A stretch of DNA of 64,000 nt. Source: Streptomyces nigrescens (GTDB lineage: Bacteria; Actinomycetota; Actinomycetes; Streptomycetales; Streptomycetaceae). The stretch's first letter is position 1, and every line of letters begins with the position of its first letter. The notes beneath the pieces are model-generated. The model was not told where the DNA came from and made no database searches. It was given only the letters and a program-made list of their open reading frames with translations. The stretch lies in the NCBI GenBank assembly GCA_024349765.1, contig AP026073.1, positions 1,984,001 to 2,048,000 of the forward strand, given 5' to 3'. This document shows positions 25,724-34,559 of this stretch, piece after piece. The position numbers and the translations under genes are program-made.

Positions 25724-25794
25724 AGCCGCCGAAGGTAACCGTCCACGTGATCAAGAAGGGCTCTCACCGAACGAAATTCGGCGGCTGCGCCACC

Positions 25795-26271
25795 ATGGTC
25801 CGCATGGACGACATTGATTCGGCGATTGTCCGCGAACTGCAGCGCGATGCACGGCAGACCAACCGCGAACTGGCCCGCAGGCTCAACATCGCGCCCTCCA
25901 CCTGTCTGGAGCGGGTCCGTGCCCTGCGCGCCCGAGGGGTGATCACCGGCTACCGCGCCACCGTGGACCTGCGCACCCTCAACCGCCCCGTGCAGGCCCT
26001 CTTGGCCATCCGCATCCGCCCGTTGGGCCGCGAGGTCATCGAGCGCTTCAAGAAGTTCCTGACCTCGCTGCCCGAGGTGCTCAGCGTCTATGTCGTCGCG
26101 GGCGGCGACGACTTCCTCGTCCACGTCGCCGTCCCGGACGTCGACCGGCTGCACGCACTCCTGATGGACCAGATCTTCAAACGCCGCGAAGTGGTGGACT
26201 GCCGCAGCTCGTTCATCTACCAGCACGTCGCCAACGACGTCATCGAACCGCTGCCCCCGAACGGCGCGTAG
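25795..26271 (+). CDS. Lrp/AsnC-family transcriptional regulator
   Basis: A 158-residue feast/famine regulator. N-terminal winged helix-turn-helix (IDSAIVRELQRDARQTNRELARRLNIAPSTCLERVRALRARGVI) and a C-terminal RAM domain (about 70-150) with VVAGGDDFLVHVAVPD that binds an amino acid. Two in-frame ATGs (25795 and 25804) are possible; neither has a clear ribosome site, so the mRNA may be leaderless. It probably regulates the divergent APC permease. Confidence 0.9.
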   Translation: MVRMDDIDSAIVRELQRDARQTNRELARRLNIAPSTCLERVRALRARGVITGYRATVDLRTLNRPVQALLAIRIRPLGREVIERFKKFLTSLPEVLSVYVVAGGDDFLVHVAVPDVDRLHALLMDQIFKRREVVDCRSSFIYQHVANDVIEPLPPNGA

Positions 26272-26295
26272 CGCGGCACGCCGCCAGGACAGCGC

Positions 26296-26328
26296 GCCGC
26301 CGCCCCCACGCGCGGAGGGGGCGGCGGC
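26296..26328. terminator. Convergent hairpin terminator
   Basis: Perfect 12-bp arms (GCCGCCGCCCCC at 26296-26307, complement at 26317-26328) with a 9-nt loop, between the convergent Lrp and LPMO genes. Confidence 0.75.
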
Positions 26329-26369
26329 ACTCCCGGCGTCAGCCGGGCCTGTGGGGGGCTTGTGGGGGC

Positions 26370-27392
26370 TCAGCCGTGGTGGCGGGCGGCCTTGCGACGG
26401 GTGGTGGCGAACAGCACCCCGGCACCGGTGGCCAGCACGGCCGCACCAGCGATGGCCAGCGGGGCGGTGGAGGAGTCACCACCGGTCTCGGCCAACTGCT
26501 GCCCGTTGACCGGCTTGGCGTCCCCGTTCGTCCGCGCGGCGTTACCGTCGGTCTTCGGGGCGGCCGCACCACGGTCGGAGGTCGCCGCACCGGCCCCGTC
26601 CGCCCGGTCCGACATCGTCATCGCGTCGTTGCCGCCACCGTGGTGGCCGTGGGCGCTCATGTCCATCGAGGACTTGTCCGCGCCCGCCGCGAGCTGGCCG
26701 TCGGTCGGCGCGGAGGCGGCCGGCGCGGGTGCCGTGGCGGTCCGGGTACCGCCGCTGTCCTTGCCGAACACCACGTCCGAGCAGGTGTAGAACGCCTCGG
26801 GGCTGTCCGAACGCTGCCAGATGCTGTAGATCAGGTGCCGCCCGGACCGCTGCGGGACGGTGCCGTCGAAGACGTACTCCCCGTTCGTCAGCCTCGGGTC
26901 GGTGACCTTCGCGAACGGCTTCGACTCCAGGTCCGACCACTTCAGCGGCTTGCGCGGGTCGTAGCCGGGCTTGGTGAGGTAGAGCTCGAAGGAACCCTTG
27001 TGCGGGGCGGTGGCCTTGTAGCGGAAGGTGTGCTTGCCGGCCCGCATCTTCGACGCGGGCCAGTCGGCGCGCGGCAGGTCGAGGCCCTTGAACTCGGCGT
27101 TGCCGGCGCTGCACAGCTTGCCGTCCGGGATCTTCTCCTTGGACCGGCCGCCGGCGTTGCCGTCCCGCACCCCGTTCCAGTCGTAGAACGCCTGCGCCCC
27201 GCCGGCCTGCACGGCCGCCTTGCACGCCGCGGACTTGGGGCTCTCCGGCCCCTCCGCGTAACAGGCCATCACCCGGCTGACCGGGTCCGACATCGAGCCG
27301 TGCGCGGCAGCCGGAGTCGCGGCGAGCACGGTGAGCGCCAGCGGGGCGATACCGGCCAGTGCGATCCCGGTGGCCTTGCGACGAGCGGTCAT
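26370..27392 (-). CDS. Wall-anchored lytic polysaccharide monooxygenase (AA10-like)
   Basis: A 340-residue secreted copper enzyme. The signal peptide ends AAA so that the mature protein starts at His31 (HGSMSDPVSRVMACY), the first residue of the histidine brace; the second is probably His131 in TAPHKGSFELYLT. LPMOs cut crystalline chitin or cellulose oxidatively. A ~70-residue Ala/Thr/Gly/Asp-rich linker containing MDMSAHGHHGG follows the catalytic domain. The C-terminus has LAETG (300-304), a hydrophobic helix and a basic tail, a sorting signal for sortase E, so the enzyme should be fixed to peptidoglycan. The start at 27392 follows GAAGGAG. Confidence 0.9.
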   Translation of the reverse strand: MTARRKATGIALAGIAPLALTVLAATPAAAHGSMSDPVSRVMACYAEGPESPKSAACKAAVQAGGAQAFYDWNGVRDGNAGGRSKEKIPDGKLCSAGNAEFKGLDLPRADWPASKMRAGKHTFRYKATAPHKGSFELYLTKPGYDPRKPLKWSDLESKPFAKVTDPRLTNGEYVFDGTVPQRSGRHLIYSIWQRSDSPEAFYTCSDVVFGKDSGGTRTATAPAPAASAPTDGQLAAGADKSSMDMSAHGHHGGGNDAMTMSDRADGAGAATSDRGAAAPKTDGNAARTNGDAKPVNGQQLAETGGDSSTAPLAIAGAAVLATGAGVLFATTRRKAARHHG

Positions 27393-27729
27393 GGTGGGGG
27401 TCTCCTTCATCAGGTGCGTCGAGCAGTGGGGGACAACAGCGGGGGAAAGCAGCTGTCGCAAGAGGCAGTCGAAGGTGGGGGGTCGGAACGCAGACACCGG
27501 CGCCGCCCCCCGGTGACCGGCGCCGGCGGCCCGCAATGCCGCCTTGCGAGAAGCACGCTAGCCCCGCTGAACAGCCAATTCGCCCCCGGAAGCCGGTTGG
27601 TGAGGATCTTTATGGCGCACTTAAGGGACCGCTAAGCGGGGCCACAGGCAGGCCGGGAGGAAACGGGCGCGGCGGGCCGGGGGCGGTCGTCCGGGGCCGT
27701 TGTCAGTGGTCGATGGCAGCATCGGGGAC

Positions 27730-28941
27730 ATGAGCACGCACACGCCCGCCGACCCGTCCCCGCAGCCCCGCGGCCTGACCCCCGACGATCCCGGCCGCCC
27801 TTCCGGGCAGGGACCGGCCGGGCAGGGACCGGCCGCCCTTCCGGTGGCCGACGCGGCCTACTGGGAGGCCGCCGCCGAGACCTTCGACGACGAGCCGGAC
27901 CACGGGCTGCGCGACCCGGCCGTGCGCGCGGCCTGGGCCGCCCGGTTGCGGACGTGGCTGCCGGCCGGGCCCGCCGAGGTGCTCGATCTGGGCTGCGGCA
28001 CGGGGAGTCTGGCCCTGCTCGCCGCGGAGCAGGGGCACCGCGTCCTGGGCGTCGACCGTTCCCCGCGCATGATCGAGCGGGCCCGCGCCAAGCTCGCCGG
28101 GCGGGACGCCGCCTTCCTGGTCGGGGACGCCGCCGAACCACCCGTGGGGGAGCGGCGGTTCGGCGTCGTGCTGGTGCGCCATCTGCTGTGGGCGCTGCCC
28201 GATCCGGCGGCCGCGCTGCGCCGCTGGGCCGGTCTGCTGGTGCCCGGCGGGCGGCTGGTCCTGGTGGAGGGCCGCTGGGGCGAATCGGACCCGATCGGCA
28301 TCCCGGCCGACGAACTGACCCGCCTCGTCGGCCCGTTGGCGGAGCGCACGGCCGTGCAGGACCTCACGCGCGAGGCGGTGCTGTGGGGCAAGGAGGTCCG
28401 CGACGAGCGGTACGTCCTGCTCGCCGACCTGCCGCGCCGGCACACCGAAGTCGTCGACGTCCATCTGGTGGTGCGGCGCGGTGCCGAGGTGCTGCTGGCC
28501 CGGCGGGCCGGGACCGGCTATGCGGACGGCCTCCTCAACTGCCCCTCGGGCCATGCCGAGGACGGTGAGGACGTCCGCGAGGCGGTGATCCGGGAGGCCG
28601 CGGAGGAGCTCGGGCTGCGGCTGGCGCCCGAGGACGTCCGGGCCGCCCTGGTCATGCAGCACCGCGCACCGCCCCCGGCCCGGCCCCGGATCGGCTGGTT
28701 CTTCGAGGTGGTGTACGGCACCGGCGGCGAGCCGTGGAACCGCGAGCCGGACAAGTGCGCCGGCCTGGCGTGGCACCGCCTGGACGCCCTGCCGGACGAC
28801 ATGGTCGCCTACTGCCGGGCCGGCCTGGAGGGCCTGCGCGCCGGGCACCGCTTCCTGCTCCACTGGCACCGGCCCGGTGACCCGATCGCCTACGACCCCG
28901 CGTCGCCGGGACGCGCGGTGCCCCTGGACGCCTCGCCATGA
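27730..28941 (+). CDS. Methyltransferase-Nudix hydrolase fusion protein
   Basis: A 403-residue two-domain protein. The N-terminal part is a class I SAM-dependent methyltransferase with VLDLGCGTGSL (84-94), GVDRSPRMIERAR and RFGVVLVRHLLWALPDP. The C-terminal part (about 240-395) is a Nudix domain: the box runs from Gly274 (GHAEDGEDVREAVIREAAEE) and has the required GX5EX7REXXEEXG spacing. Both active sites look intact. The substrates are unknown; Nudix enzymes cleave nucleoside diphosphate derivatives. The ATG at 27730 was chosen as the homology start. It overlaps the convergent GNAT gene by 52 bp at its 3' end. Confidence 0.88.
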   Translation: MSTHTPADPSPQPRGLTPDDPGRPSGQGPAGQGPAALPVADAAYWEAAAETFDDEPDHGLRDPAVRAAWAARLRTWLPAGPAEVLDLGCGTGSLALLAAEQGHRVLGVDRSPRMIERARAKLAGRDAAFLVGDAAEPPVGERRFGVVLVRHLLWALPDPAAALRRWAGLLVPGGRLVLVEGRWGESDPIGIPADELTRLVGPLAERTAVQDLTREAVLWGKEVRDERYVLLADLPRRHTEVVDVHLVVRRGAEVLLARRAGTGYADGLLNCPSGHAEDGEDVREAVIREAAEELGLRLAPEDVRAALVMQHRAPPPARPRIGWFFEVVYGTGGEPWNREPDKCAGLAWHRLDALPDDMVAYCRAGLEGLRAGHRFLLHWHRPGDPIAYDPASPGRAVPLDASP

Positions 28942-29897
28942 GACGCCCGGCCCTCCGTGCCCTCGCGCCGCCCGGGCCCCGGCTCCGCGGCGTAGCTCCA
29001 CTCCCTGGTGAACAACCGGTAGCCCAGGGACCGGTTGATCGCGAGCATCGGGGCGTTGGAGGAGTCGTTGCCGGTGAGGGCCACCGTGCAGCCGGCCTCC
29101 CGGGCGCGGTGCAGGGACGCGGTCTTGGCCAGCCGCGCCAGGCCCCGGCCGCGGTGGGCGCGGAGGCTGCCGGTCATCGCCGAGGCGTAGCGGCCCAGGC
29201 CGTCGGTCGCGGCCAGGCCGAGGGCGGCGATCTCGCCGTCGACGGTCACCACCGAGGTGAGGCCCGGATCGATGAGGGGGTGTTCCCAGGTGTGCCGCAG
29301 CCAGTCGTCGTAGGCCATCGCGTCCGTCGGGACGTCACCGGGCTCGTCCGCGGTGACCTCGGCGTACGCCGCGAAGAGCGGACGCGGATCGGCCTCCCAC
29401 TCCGTGCCGGAGTGCAGCCGGACGCCGGGCGGTGGCGCGGTGGGCAGCGGCGGCAGGCCGGCCGTCGTGAGGTCCAGCCGGAGGAAATGGGCCGCGCGGG
29501 TGCGCCGGTAGCCGTGGCGTGCGGCGAAGGCCACCGCACCGGGTTCGTCGACCGCCCAGGCGAGGAGACGGGTGGCGCCGGCCGCGGCGAGGTGGTTCTC
29601 GGCCGAGGTCAGCAGGGCGCGGCCGACGCCCCGGCCCCGGTGGTCCGGATGGACGTGCGGGGTGGCCGTGGCCTGCCCCGGCCGGCTGCTCTCGGGCAGC
29701 AGCTGCGCACGGACCGAACCGACGACCCGGCCGTCCCGTTCGGCGACGAGCAGCCGCAGGCACTGCGCCGCGGCGGCGGCGGAGACCTCCCAGGCGACGC
29801 TCCGCGGGGTGGCGAGGAGATGGGGCAGGGCCAGCCGCCGCAGATCGGCGACGGCCTTGGCGTCGGCGGGGCGGAAATCGCGCACGGTAACGGTCAT
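28890..29897 (-). CDS. Double-domain GNAT N-acetyltransferase
   Basis: A 335-residue protein with two GNAT units in tandem, each with a recognisable acetyl-CoA loop: VHPDHRGRGVGRALL in the first and RAHRGRGLARLAKTASLHRA in the second. The second unit keeps GNDSSNAPMLAINRSLGYR. This layout is like the mycothiol-synthase/MSMEG acetyltransferase group, where often only one unit is active; the substrate is unknown. The last ~35 residues are charged and low-complexity and overlap the end of the convergent methyltransferase-Nudix gene. Confidence 0.87.
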   Translation of the reverse strand: MTVTVRDFRPADAKAVADLRRLALPHLLATPRSVAWEVSAAAAAQCLRLLVAERDGRVVGSVRAQLLPESSRPGQATATPHVHPDHRGRGVGRALLTSAENHLAAAGATRLLAWAVDEPGAVAFAARHGYRRTRAAHFLRLDLTTAGLPPLPTAPPPGVRLHSGTEWEADPRPLFAAYAEVTADEPGDVPTDAMAYDDWLRHTWEHPLIDPGLTSVVTVDGEIAALGLAATDGLGRYASAMTGSLRAHRGRGLARLAKTASLHRAREAGCTVALTGNDSSNAPMLAINRSLGYRLFTREWSYAAEPGPGRREGTEGRASHGEASRGTARPGDAGS

Positions 29898-30143
29898 GAC
29901 GGCGCACGGTACGCGCCGTCGCGGTGGCGCGCCGCTCCTTTTCCCGTGGCCGCGGGCCGCTCCCCGCCGGCGCCGGCGGCCGCTCCCCGGACCGTCACGT
30001 TCCGCACGGCGGTACGCCGTTGGCTTGTTCCGGACGGTCCGCCGAAGGGTTCAGTGGTCGATACATCTATCCGGGCGTACGGTGATCGTGCCGGCCGCCG
30101 CCGGGATGCGGCGCCCGGCCGCCCACGAAGGAGGAGCCGCCCC

Positions 30144-31994
30144 ATGTGCGGAATCACCGGATGGATCGCCTACGACAACGACCTCACCACCCAGCGCCCC
30201 ACCATCGACGCGATGACGCAGACCATGGCCTGCCGCGGCCCGGACGCCGCCGGCGTCTGGCTCGGCACCCACGCCGCCCTGGGCCACCGCCGGCTCGCCG
30301 TCATCGACATCGACGGCGGCAAGCAGCCCATGCCCGTCGCCCACGACGGCCGCACCGTGCTCGTCACGACGTACAGCGGCGAGGTCTACAACTACCGCGA
30401 GCTGCGCGCCGAACTGGAGCGGTCGGGTCACACCTTCCGCACCAGCAGCGACACCGAAGTGGTGCTGCACGCCTACCTCGAATGGGGCGAGGCGTTCGCC
30501 GACCGCCTCAACGGCATGTACGCCTTCGCGCTCTGGGACCCCCGCACCGAGGAACTCCTACTGGTCCGCGACCGGATGGGCATCAAACCGCTCTACTACC
30601 ACCCCACCCCCGACGGCGTGCTGTTCGGCTCCGAGCCCAAGGCGATCCTGGCCCACCCCGACGTCCACCCCACCGTCGACGCCGAGGGCCTCGCCGAGCT
30701 GATCACCTTCACCAAGACCCCCGGCCACGCCGTCTACCAGGGCATGCACGAGGTCCGCCCCGGCCACCTCGTCCGGGTCCGCCGGGGCGGCCTGACCGTC
30801 CGCCGCTACTGGGCCCTCGAAGCCCGCGAGCACACCGACGACCGGGCCACCACCGTCGCGCACATCCGTGCACTGCTCGACGACATCGTCGCCCGCCAGC
30901 TGATCGCCGACGTACCGCTGTGCACCCTGCTCTCCGGCGGACTGGACTCCTCCGCCATCACCGCGCTCTCCGCCAAGGCGCTGGCGGAGGCCGGCCGCGG
31001 CCCGGTGCGCTCGTTCGCCGTCGACTTCACCGGCTACACCGAGAACTTCCGCCCCGACGACCTGCGCGGCACCCCCGACGGGCCGTACGCCCACGCCCTC
31101 GCCGCACACGTCCGGTCCGACCACCACGACATCGTCCTGGACACCGCCGCCCTGATGGACCCCGGCCACCGCGCCGCGGTGCTCGCCGCGCGCGACCTGC
31201 CGAACGGCTTCGGCGACGGCGACACCTCGCTCTACCTGCTGTTCAAGGCCGTCCGCGAACAGTCCACCGTCGCCCTGTCCGGCGAGTCCGCGGACGAGGT
31301 CTTCGGCGGCTACCGCTGGTTCCACGACCCCGAGGCCGTGCACGCCGACACCTTCCCCTGGATCGCCGCCGGCCTCTCCGGCCGCTTCGCCGGCGGCAGA
31401 GCCGTCCGCGAGGCGCTGCTCGACACCGGCCTGCTCGCCAAGCTCGACCTGCCCGGCTACGAGGCCCGCCGCTACCGCGAGGCGCTCGCCGAAGTGCCGT
31501 ACCTCGACGGCGACACCGGCCACCAGCGGAGGATGCGCGAGATCAGCTACCTCCACCTCACCCGCTTCGTGCAGATCCTGCTCGACCGCAAGGACCGCGC
31601 CAGTATGGCCGTCGGCCTGGAGGTCCGGGTTCCGTTCTGCGACCACCGACTCGTCGACTACGTCTTCAACACCCCCTGGTCGCTGAAGACCTTCGACGGC
31701 CGGGAGAAGTCGCTGCTGCGCGCCGCCACCCGCGACGTCCTGCCCGACGTGGTCGCCGACCGCGTCAAGAGCCCCTACCCCAGCACCCAGGACCCCCGCT
31801 ACGCCGAGGCACTGCGCGCCGAACTGAGGGAACTGGCCGCTGACCGGAACGCCCCCGTCCGGCCGCTGCTGGACCCCGGCACGCTCGCCGAGGTCACCGC
31901 CGACGGCGCGACCCAGGACATCCGCCCCGGCGCCGAACTGGCCCTCGGGATGAACGCCTGGCTGCGGACCACGGGCACGACACTGGACGTGTAG
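30144..31994 (+). CDS. asnB: Asparagine synthase (glutamine-hydrolysing)
   Basis: A 616-residue cytoplasmic enzyme that makes asparagine from aspartate, ATP and glutamine. Cys2 (MCGITGW) is the glutaminase nucleophile of the N-terminal Ntn domain; RGPDAAGVW and YSGEVYNYRELRAELE are typical. The synthetase domain has the PP-loop LLSGGLDSS (about 262-270) and SGESADEVFGGYRWFHDPE. ATG 30144 follows GAAGGAGGAG. Length and both domains are intact. A small hairpin (32007-32024) follows. Confidence 0.95.
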   Translation: MCGITGWIAYDNDLTTQRPTIDAMTQTMACRGPDAAGVWLGTHAALGHRRLAVIDIDGGKQPMPVAHDGRTVLVTTYSGEVYNYRELRAELERSGHTFRTSSDTEVVLHAYLEWGEAFADRLNGMYAFALWDPRTEELLLVRDRMGIKPLYYHPTPDGVLFGSEPKAILAHPDVHPTVDAEGLAELITFTKTPGHAVYQGMHEVRPGHLVRVRRGGLTVRRYWALEAREHTDDRATTVAHIRALLDDIVARQLIADVPLCTLLSGGLDSSAITALSAKALAEAGRGPVRSFAVDFTGYTENFRPDDLRGTPDGPYAHALAAHVRSDHHDIVLDTAALMDPGHRAAVLAARDLPNGFGDGDTSLYLLFKAVREQSTVALSGESADEVFGGYRWFHDPEAVHADTFPWIAAGLSGRFAGGRAVREALLDTGLLAKLDLPGYEARRYREALAEVPYLDGDTGHQRRMREISYLHLTRFVQILLDRKDRASMAVGLEVRVPFCDHRLVDYVFNTPWSLKTFDGREKSLLRAATRDVLPDVVADRVKSPYPSTQDPRYAEALRAELRELAADRNAPVRPLLDPGTLAEVTADGATQDIRPGAELALGMNAWLRTTGTTLDV

Positions 31995-32006
31995 CGAGCC
32001 CCTGCC

Positions 32007-32024
32007 GGCCCGCCCCCACGGGCC
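32007..32024 (+). terminator. Weak hairpin after asnB
   Basis: GGCCCG (32007-32012) and CGGGCC (32019-32024) around a 6-nt loop, 13 bp after the stop. The stem is short, so its role is uncertain. Confidence 0.35.
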
Positions 32025-32125
32025 TGCCGCCGCGCGCGCCGGCTCCCGTACCTCCCGGCAGGCCGGGCGCTCCTGGCGCACAATGGGTGCCACAAACACA
32101 TCACGGCACCACCAGGAGCGCCCCC

Positions 32126-32515
32126 GTGTCCCCCCAGACCGTGAGCATCACCATCGACCAGGCCTCGGCCGTCGCCCCCTTCGAGCAGGTACGCACCCAG
32201 ATCGCGGACCAGGCCCGGGACGGCGCCCTGCCGGTCGGCTACAAGCTCCCCACCGTCCGCGGCCTCGCCGACGACCTCGGCCTGGCCGCCAACACCGTCG
32301 CCAAGGCGTACCGCGCCCTGGAGACCGACGGCGTGATCGAGACCCGCGGCCGCAACGGCAGCTTCATCGCGGCGGCCGGCGACGCCGCGGACAAGGAGGC
32401 CGCCGCGGCCGCCGAGAGCTACGCCCGACGCGTCCGGCGCCTCGGCCTGGACCGGCGCGCCGCCCGCACCGCCGTCGAGAACGCCCTGCGCGCCACGTAT
32501 GGGGCCGAGGACTGA
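32126..32515 (+). CDS. GntR-family (YtrA-like) transcriptional regulator
   Basis: A 129-residue protein, essentially a winged helix domain: VAPFEQVRTQIADQARDGALPVGYKLPTVRGLADDLGLAANTVAKAYRALETDGVIETRGRNGSF. Only a short helical tail follows, as in YtrA-type GntR proteins. The GTG at 32126 follows AGGAG by 8 bp; a longer frame upstream lacks a site. It is just upstream of the DDAH gene and could regulate it, though no operator was seen. Confidence 0.88.
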   Translation: MSPQTVSITIDQASAVAPFEQVRTQIADQARDGALPVGYKLPTVRGLADDLGLAANTVAKAYRALETDGVIETRGRNGSFIAAAGDAADKEAAAAAESYARRVRRLGLDRRAARTAVENALRATYGAED

Positions 32516-32595
32516 CGGGCACGACCACGGGGGCCCGGAACGCCCGGCCCCCACGGCAATCCGTACCCCGCCTCCCGAAAGGACCGCCCACCCCC

Positions 32596-33372
32596 ATGCC
32601 CAGCAAACAGGCCCTCGTCCGCCGCCCCGGCCCGCGCCTCGCCGAGGGCCTGGTCACCCATATCGCCCGGCGCCCGGTCGACCCCGGGCTCGCCCTGCGC
32701 CAGTGGGAGGGCTACGTCCAGGCACTGCGGGACCACGGCTGGCGGACCACCGAGGTGGCACCCGCCGACGACTGCCCCGACGCGGTGTTCGTCGAGGACA
32801 CCATGGTGATGTTCCGCAACGTCGCACTGCTCGCCCGCCCCGGTGCCGACCCCCGCAGGCCCGAGATACCGGCAGCCCGGGAGGCCGTCGAGGCGCTCGG
32901 CTGCTCCGTCAACGCGATCCGCTCGCCCGGCACCCTGGACGGCGGCGACGTCCTGAAGATCGGCGACACCGTCTACGTGGGCCGCGGCGGCCGCACCAAC
33001 GCCGAGGGGGTGCGCCAACTCCGCGCCGCCTTCGAACCGTTGGGCGCCCGTGTGATCGCCGTACCGGTCAGCCGGGTACTGCACCTCAAGTCCGCGGTGA
33101 CCGCGCTCCCCGACGGCACCGTCATCGGCCACCCGCCGCTGGTCGACGACCCGGCCGCCTTCCCGCGCTTCCTGCCCGTCCCCGAGGAGGCCGGCGCGCA
33201 CGTCGTCCACCTGGGTGGCGACGCCCTCCTGATGTCCGCCGGCGCCCCCGAGTCCGCCGCCCTCTTCACCGACCTCGGCTACCGGCCCGTCCCCGTGGAC
33301 ATCTCCGAGTTCGAAAAGCTGGAGGGCTGCGTCACCTGCCTCTCCGTACGGCTGCGCGGACTCTACGACTGA
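32596..33372 (+). CDS. ddaH: Dimethylarginine dimethylaminohydrolase
   Basis: A 258-residue amidinotransferase-fold enzyme that hydrolyses N-omega-methylated arginines to citrulline and methylamines. Catalytic residues are visible: acidic pair Glu67-Asp68 in VFVEDT, His163 in VLHLKSAVTA and Cys248 in CVTCLSVRL near the C-terminus. The GTLDGGDVL segment is also conserved. The ATG at 32596 has only a weak purine site (AAAGGA 20 bp upstream). It follows a GntR gene with an 80-bp gap. Confidence 0.9.
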   Translation: MPSKQALVRRPGPRLAEGLVTHIARRPVDPGLALRQWEGYVQALRDHGWRTTEVAPADDCPDAVFVEDTMVMFRNVALLARPGADPRRPEIPAAREAVEALGCSVNAIRSPGTLDGGDVLKIGDTVYVGRGGRTNAEGVRQLRAAFEPLGARVIAVPVSRVLHLKSAVTALPDGTVIGHPPLVDDPAAFPRFLPVPEEAGAHVVHLGGDALLMSAGAPESAALFTDLGYRPVPVDISEFEKLEGCVTCLSVRLRGLYD

Positions 33373-33464
33373 GCCGTACGGCGCGCCGGGCGGGTCCCCG
33401 GCGCCGCACCCGGGCCCCTCGCGCCTGCCGCCGTCCGCCCCCGCACCCGGCCTATCGTGACGCC

Positions 33465-34430
33465 ATGAGCAACCTCGATACCAGACCCGCGCCGAGTCTG
33501 TGCGGGGGCACCGGCCGCACCGGCCCGGTCCGCGACCTCCAGCCCGGCAAGCAGGTGCCGCTCGGTGAGAGCACCGTGGTCCGCCGGCTGCTGCCCAACC
33601 TCGGCCGGCGGATGGTCGGCGCCTGGTGCTTCGTCGACCACTACGGACCCGACGACATCGTCGACCAGCCCGGCATGCAGGTGCCGCCGCACCCGCACAT
33701 GGGCCTGCAGACCGTCAGCTGGCTGCACGCGGGCGAGGTGCTGCACCGCGACAGCCTGGGCAGCCTGCAGACCGTCCGCCCGCGCGAACTCGGCCTGATG
33801 ACGTCCGGAGGGGCCATCGCCCACTCCGAGGAATCCCCGCACGGCCACGGCCCGTTGCTGCACGGCGCCCAGCTGTGGGTCGCCCTCCCCGCCGAACACC
33901 GCCACACCGCGGCGCACTTCGAGCACCACACCGACCTGCCGCGGGTCACCGGCGGCAACGGCGGCCTCACCGCCACGGTCGTCCTCGGCGAACTGGACGG
34001 CGCGGTGTCCCCGGGCACCACCTACTCGCCCCTCGTCGGCGCCGACCTCGCCCTCACCGCCACCACGGACACCCGCCTCCCCCTCGACCCCGACTTCGAG
34101 TACGCCGCCCTGACCATCTCCGGCGAAACCGAGGTCGACGGCGTCCGCCTGGCCCCCGGCGCCCTGCTCTACCTCGGCTGCGGCCGCACCGACCTGCCGC
34201 TCCGGGCCCACTCCGACAGCAGCCTGATGCTCCTGGGCGGCGTACCGTTCGAGGAGCAGATCGTGATGTGGTGGAACTTCGTCGGCCGCACCCACGAGGA
34301 GATCGCCGAGGCCCGCTCCGACTGGATGGACACCACCCGCTTCGGCACAGTCCACGGCTACGCCGGCCCCCGCCTCCCGGCCCCCGACCTCCCCCCGGTG
34401 GTGCTGAAGCCACGCGGACGGGAGCGCTGA
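33465..34430 (+). CDS. Pirin-family protein
   Basis: A 321-residue bicupin. The N-terminal cupin has the metal motif HPHMGLQTVSWLHAGEVLHRDSLG and further HSEESPHG, as in quercetinase-like pirins; the C-terminal cupin is about residues 190-290 (FEYAALTISGETEVDG...). The C-terminus FVGRTHEEIAEARSDW is a family signature. Pirins bind iron; some act as quercetin 2,3-dioxygenases, others as redox sensors. It is separated from DDAH by 92 bp and may be on its own transcript. Confidence 0.92.
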   Translation: MSNLDTRPAPSLCGGTGRTGPVRDLQPGKQVPLGESTVVRRLLPNLGRRMVGAWCFVDHYGPDDIVDQPGMQVPPHPHMGLQTVSWLHAGEVLHRDSLGSLQTVRPRELGLMTSGGAIAHSEESPHGHGPLLHGAQLWVALPAEHRHTAAHFEHHTDLPRVTGGNGGLTATVVLGELDGAVSPGTTYSPLVGADLALTATTDTRLPLDPDFEYAALTISGETEVDGVRLAPGALLYLGCGRTDLPLRAHSDSSLMLLGGVPFEEQIVMWWNFVGRTHEEIAEARSDWMDTTRFGTVHGYAGPRLPAPDLPPVVLKPRGRER

Positions 34431-34559
34431 CCGGACGCACCACCGGTCCGCCCGGAGACGGGCCCCGTACGCCGCCGCTGCCGACCGCTTGCCCCGCCCC
34501 AGGACGCCCCGGATAGGGTCGCGCGGTCGGAAGGGGGGCGGGCGAAGCGAGGGTTCGGT

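Noticed and set aside
26370-26560. C-terminal stretch of the LPMO as a separate small membrane protein
   Set aside because: It is in frame with the catalytic domain and forms a standard LAETG sorting signal.
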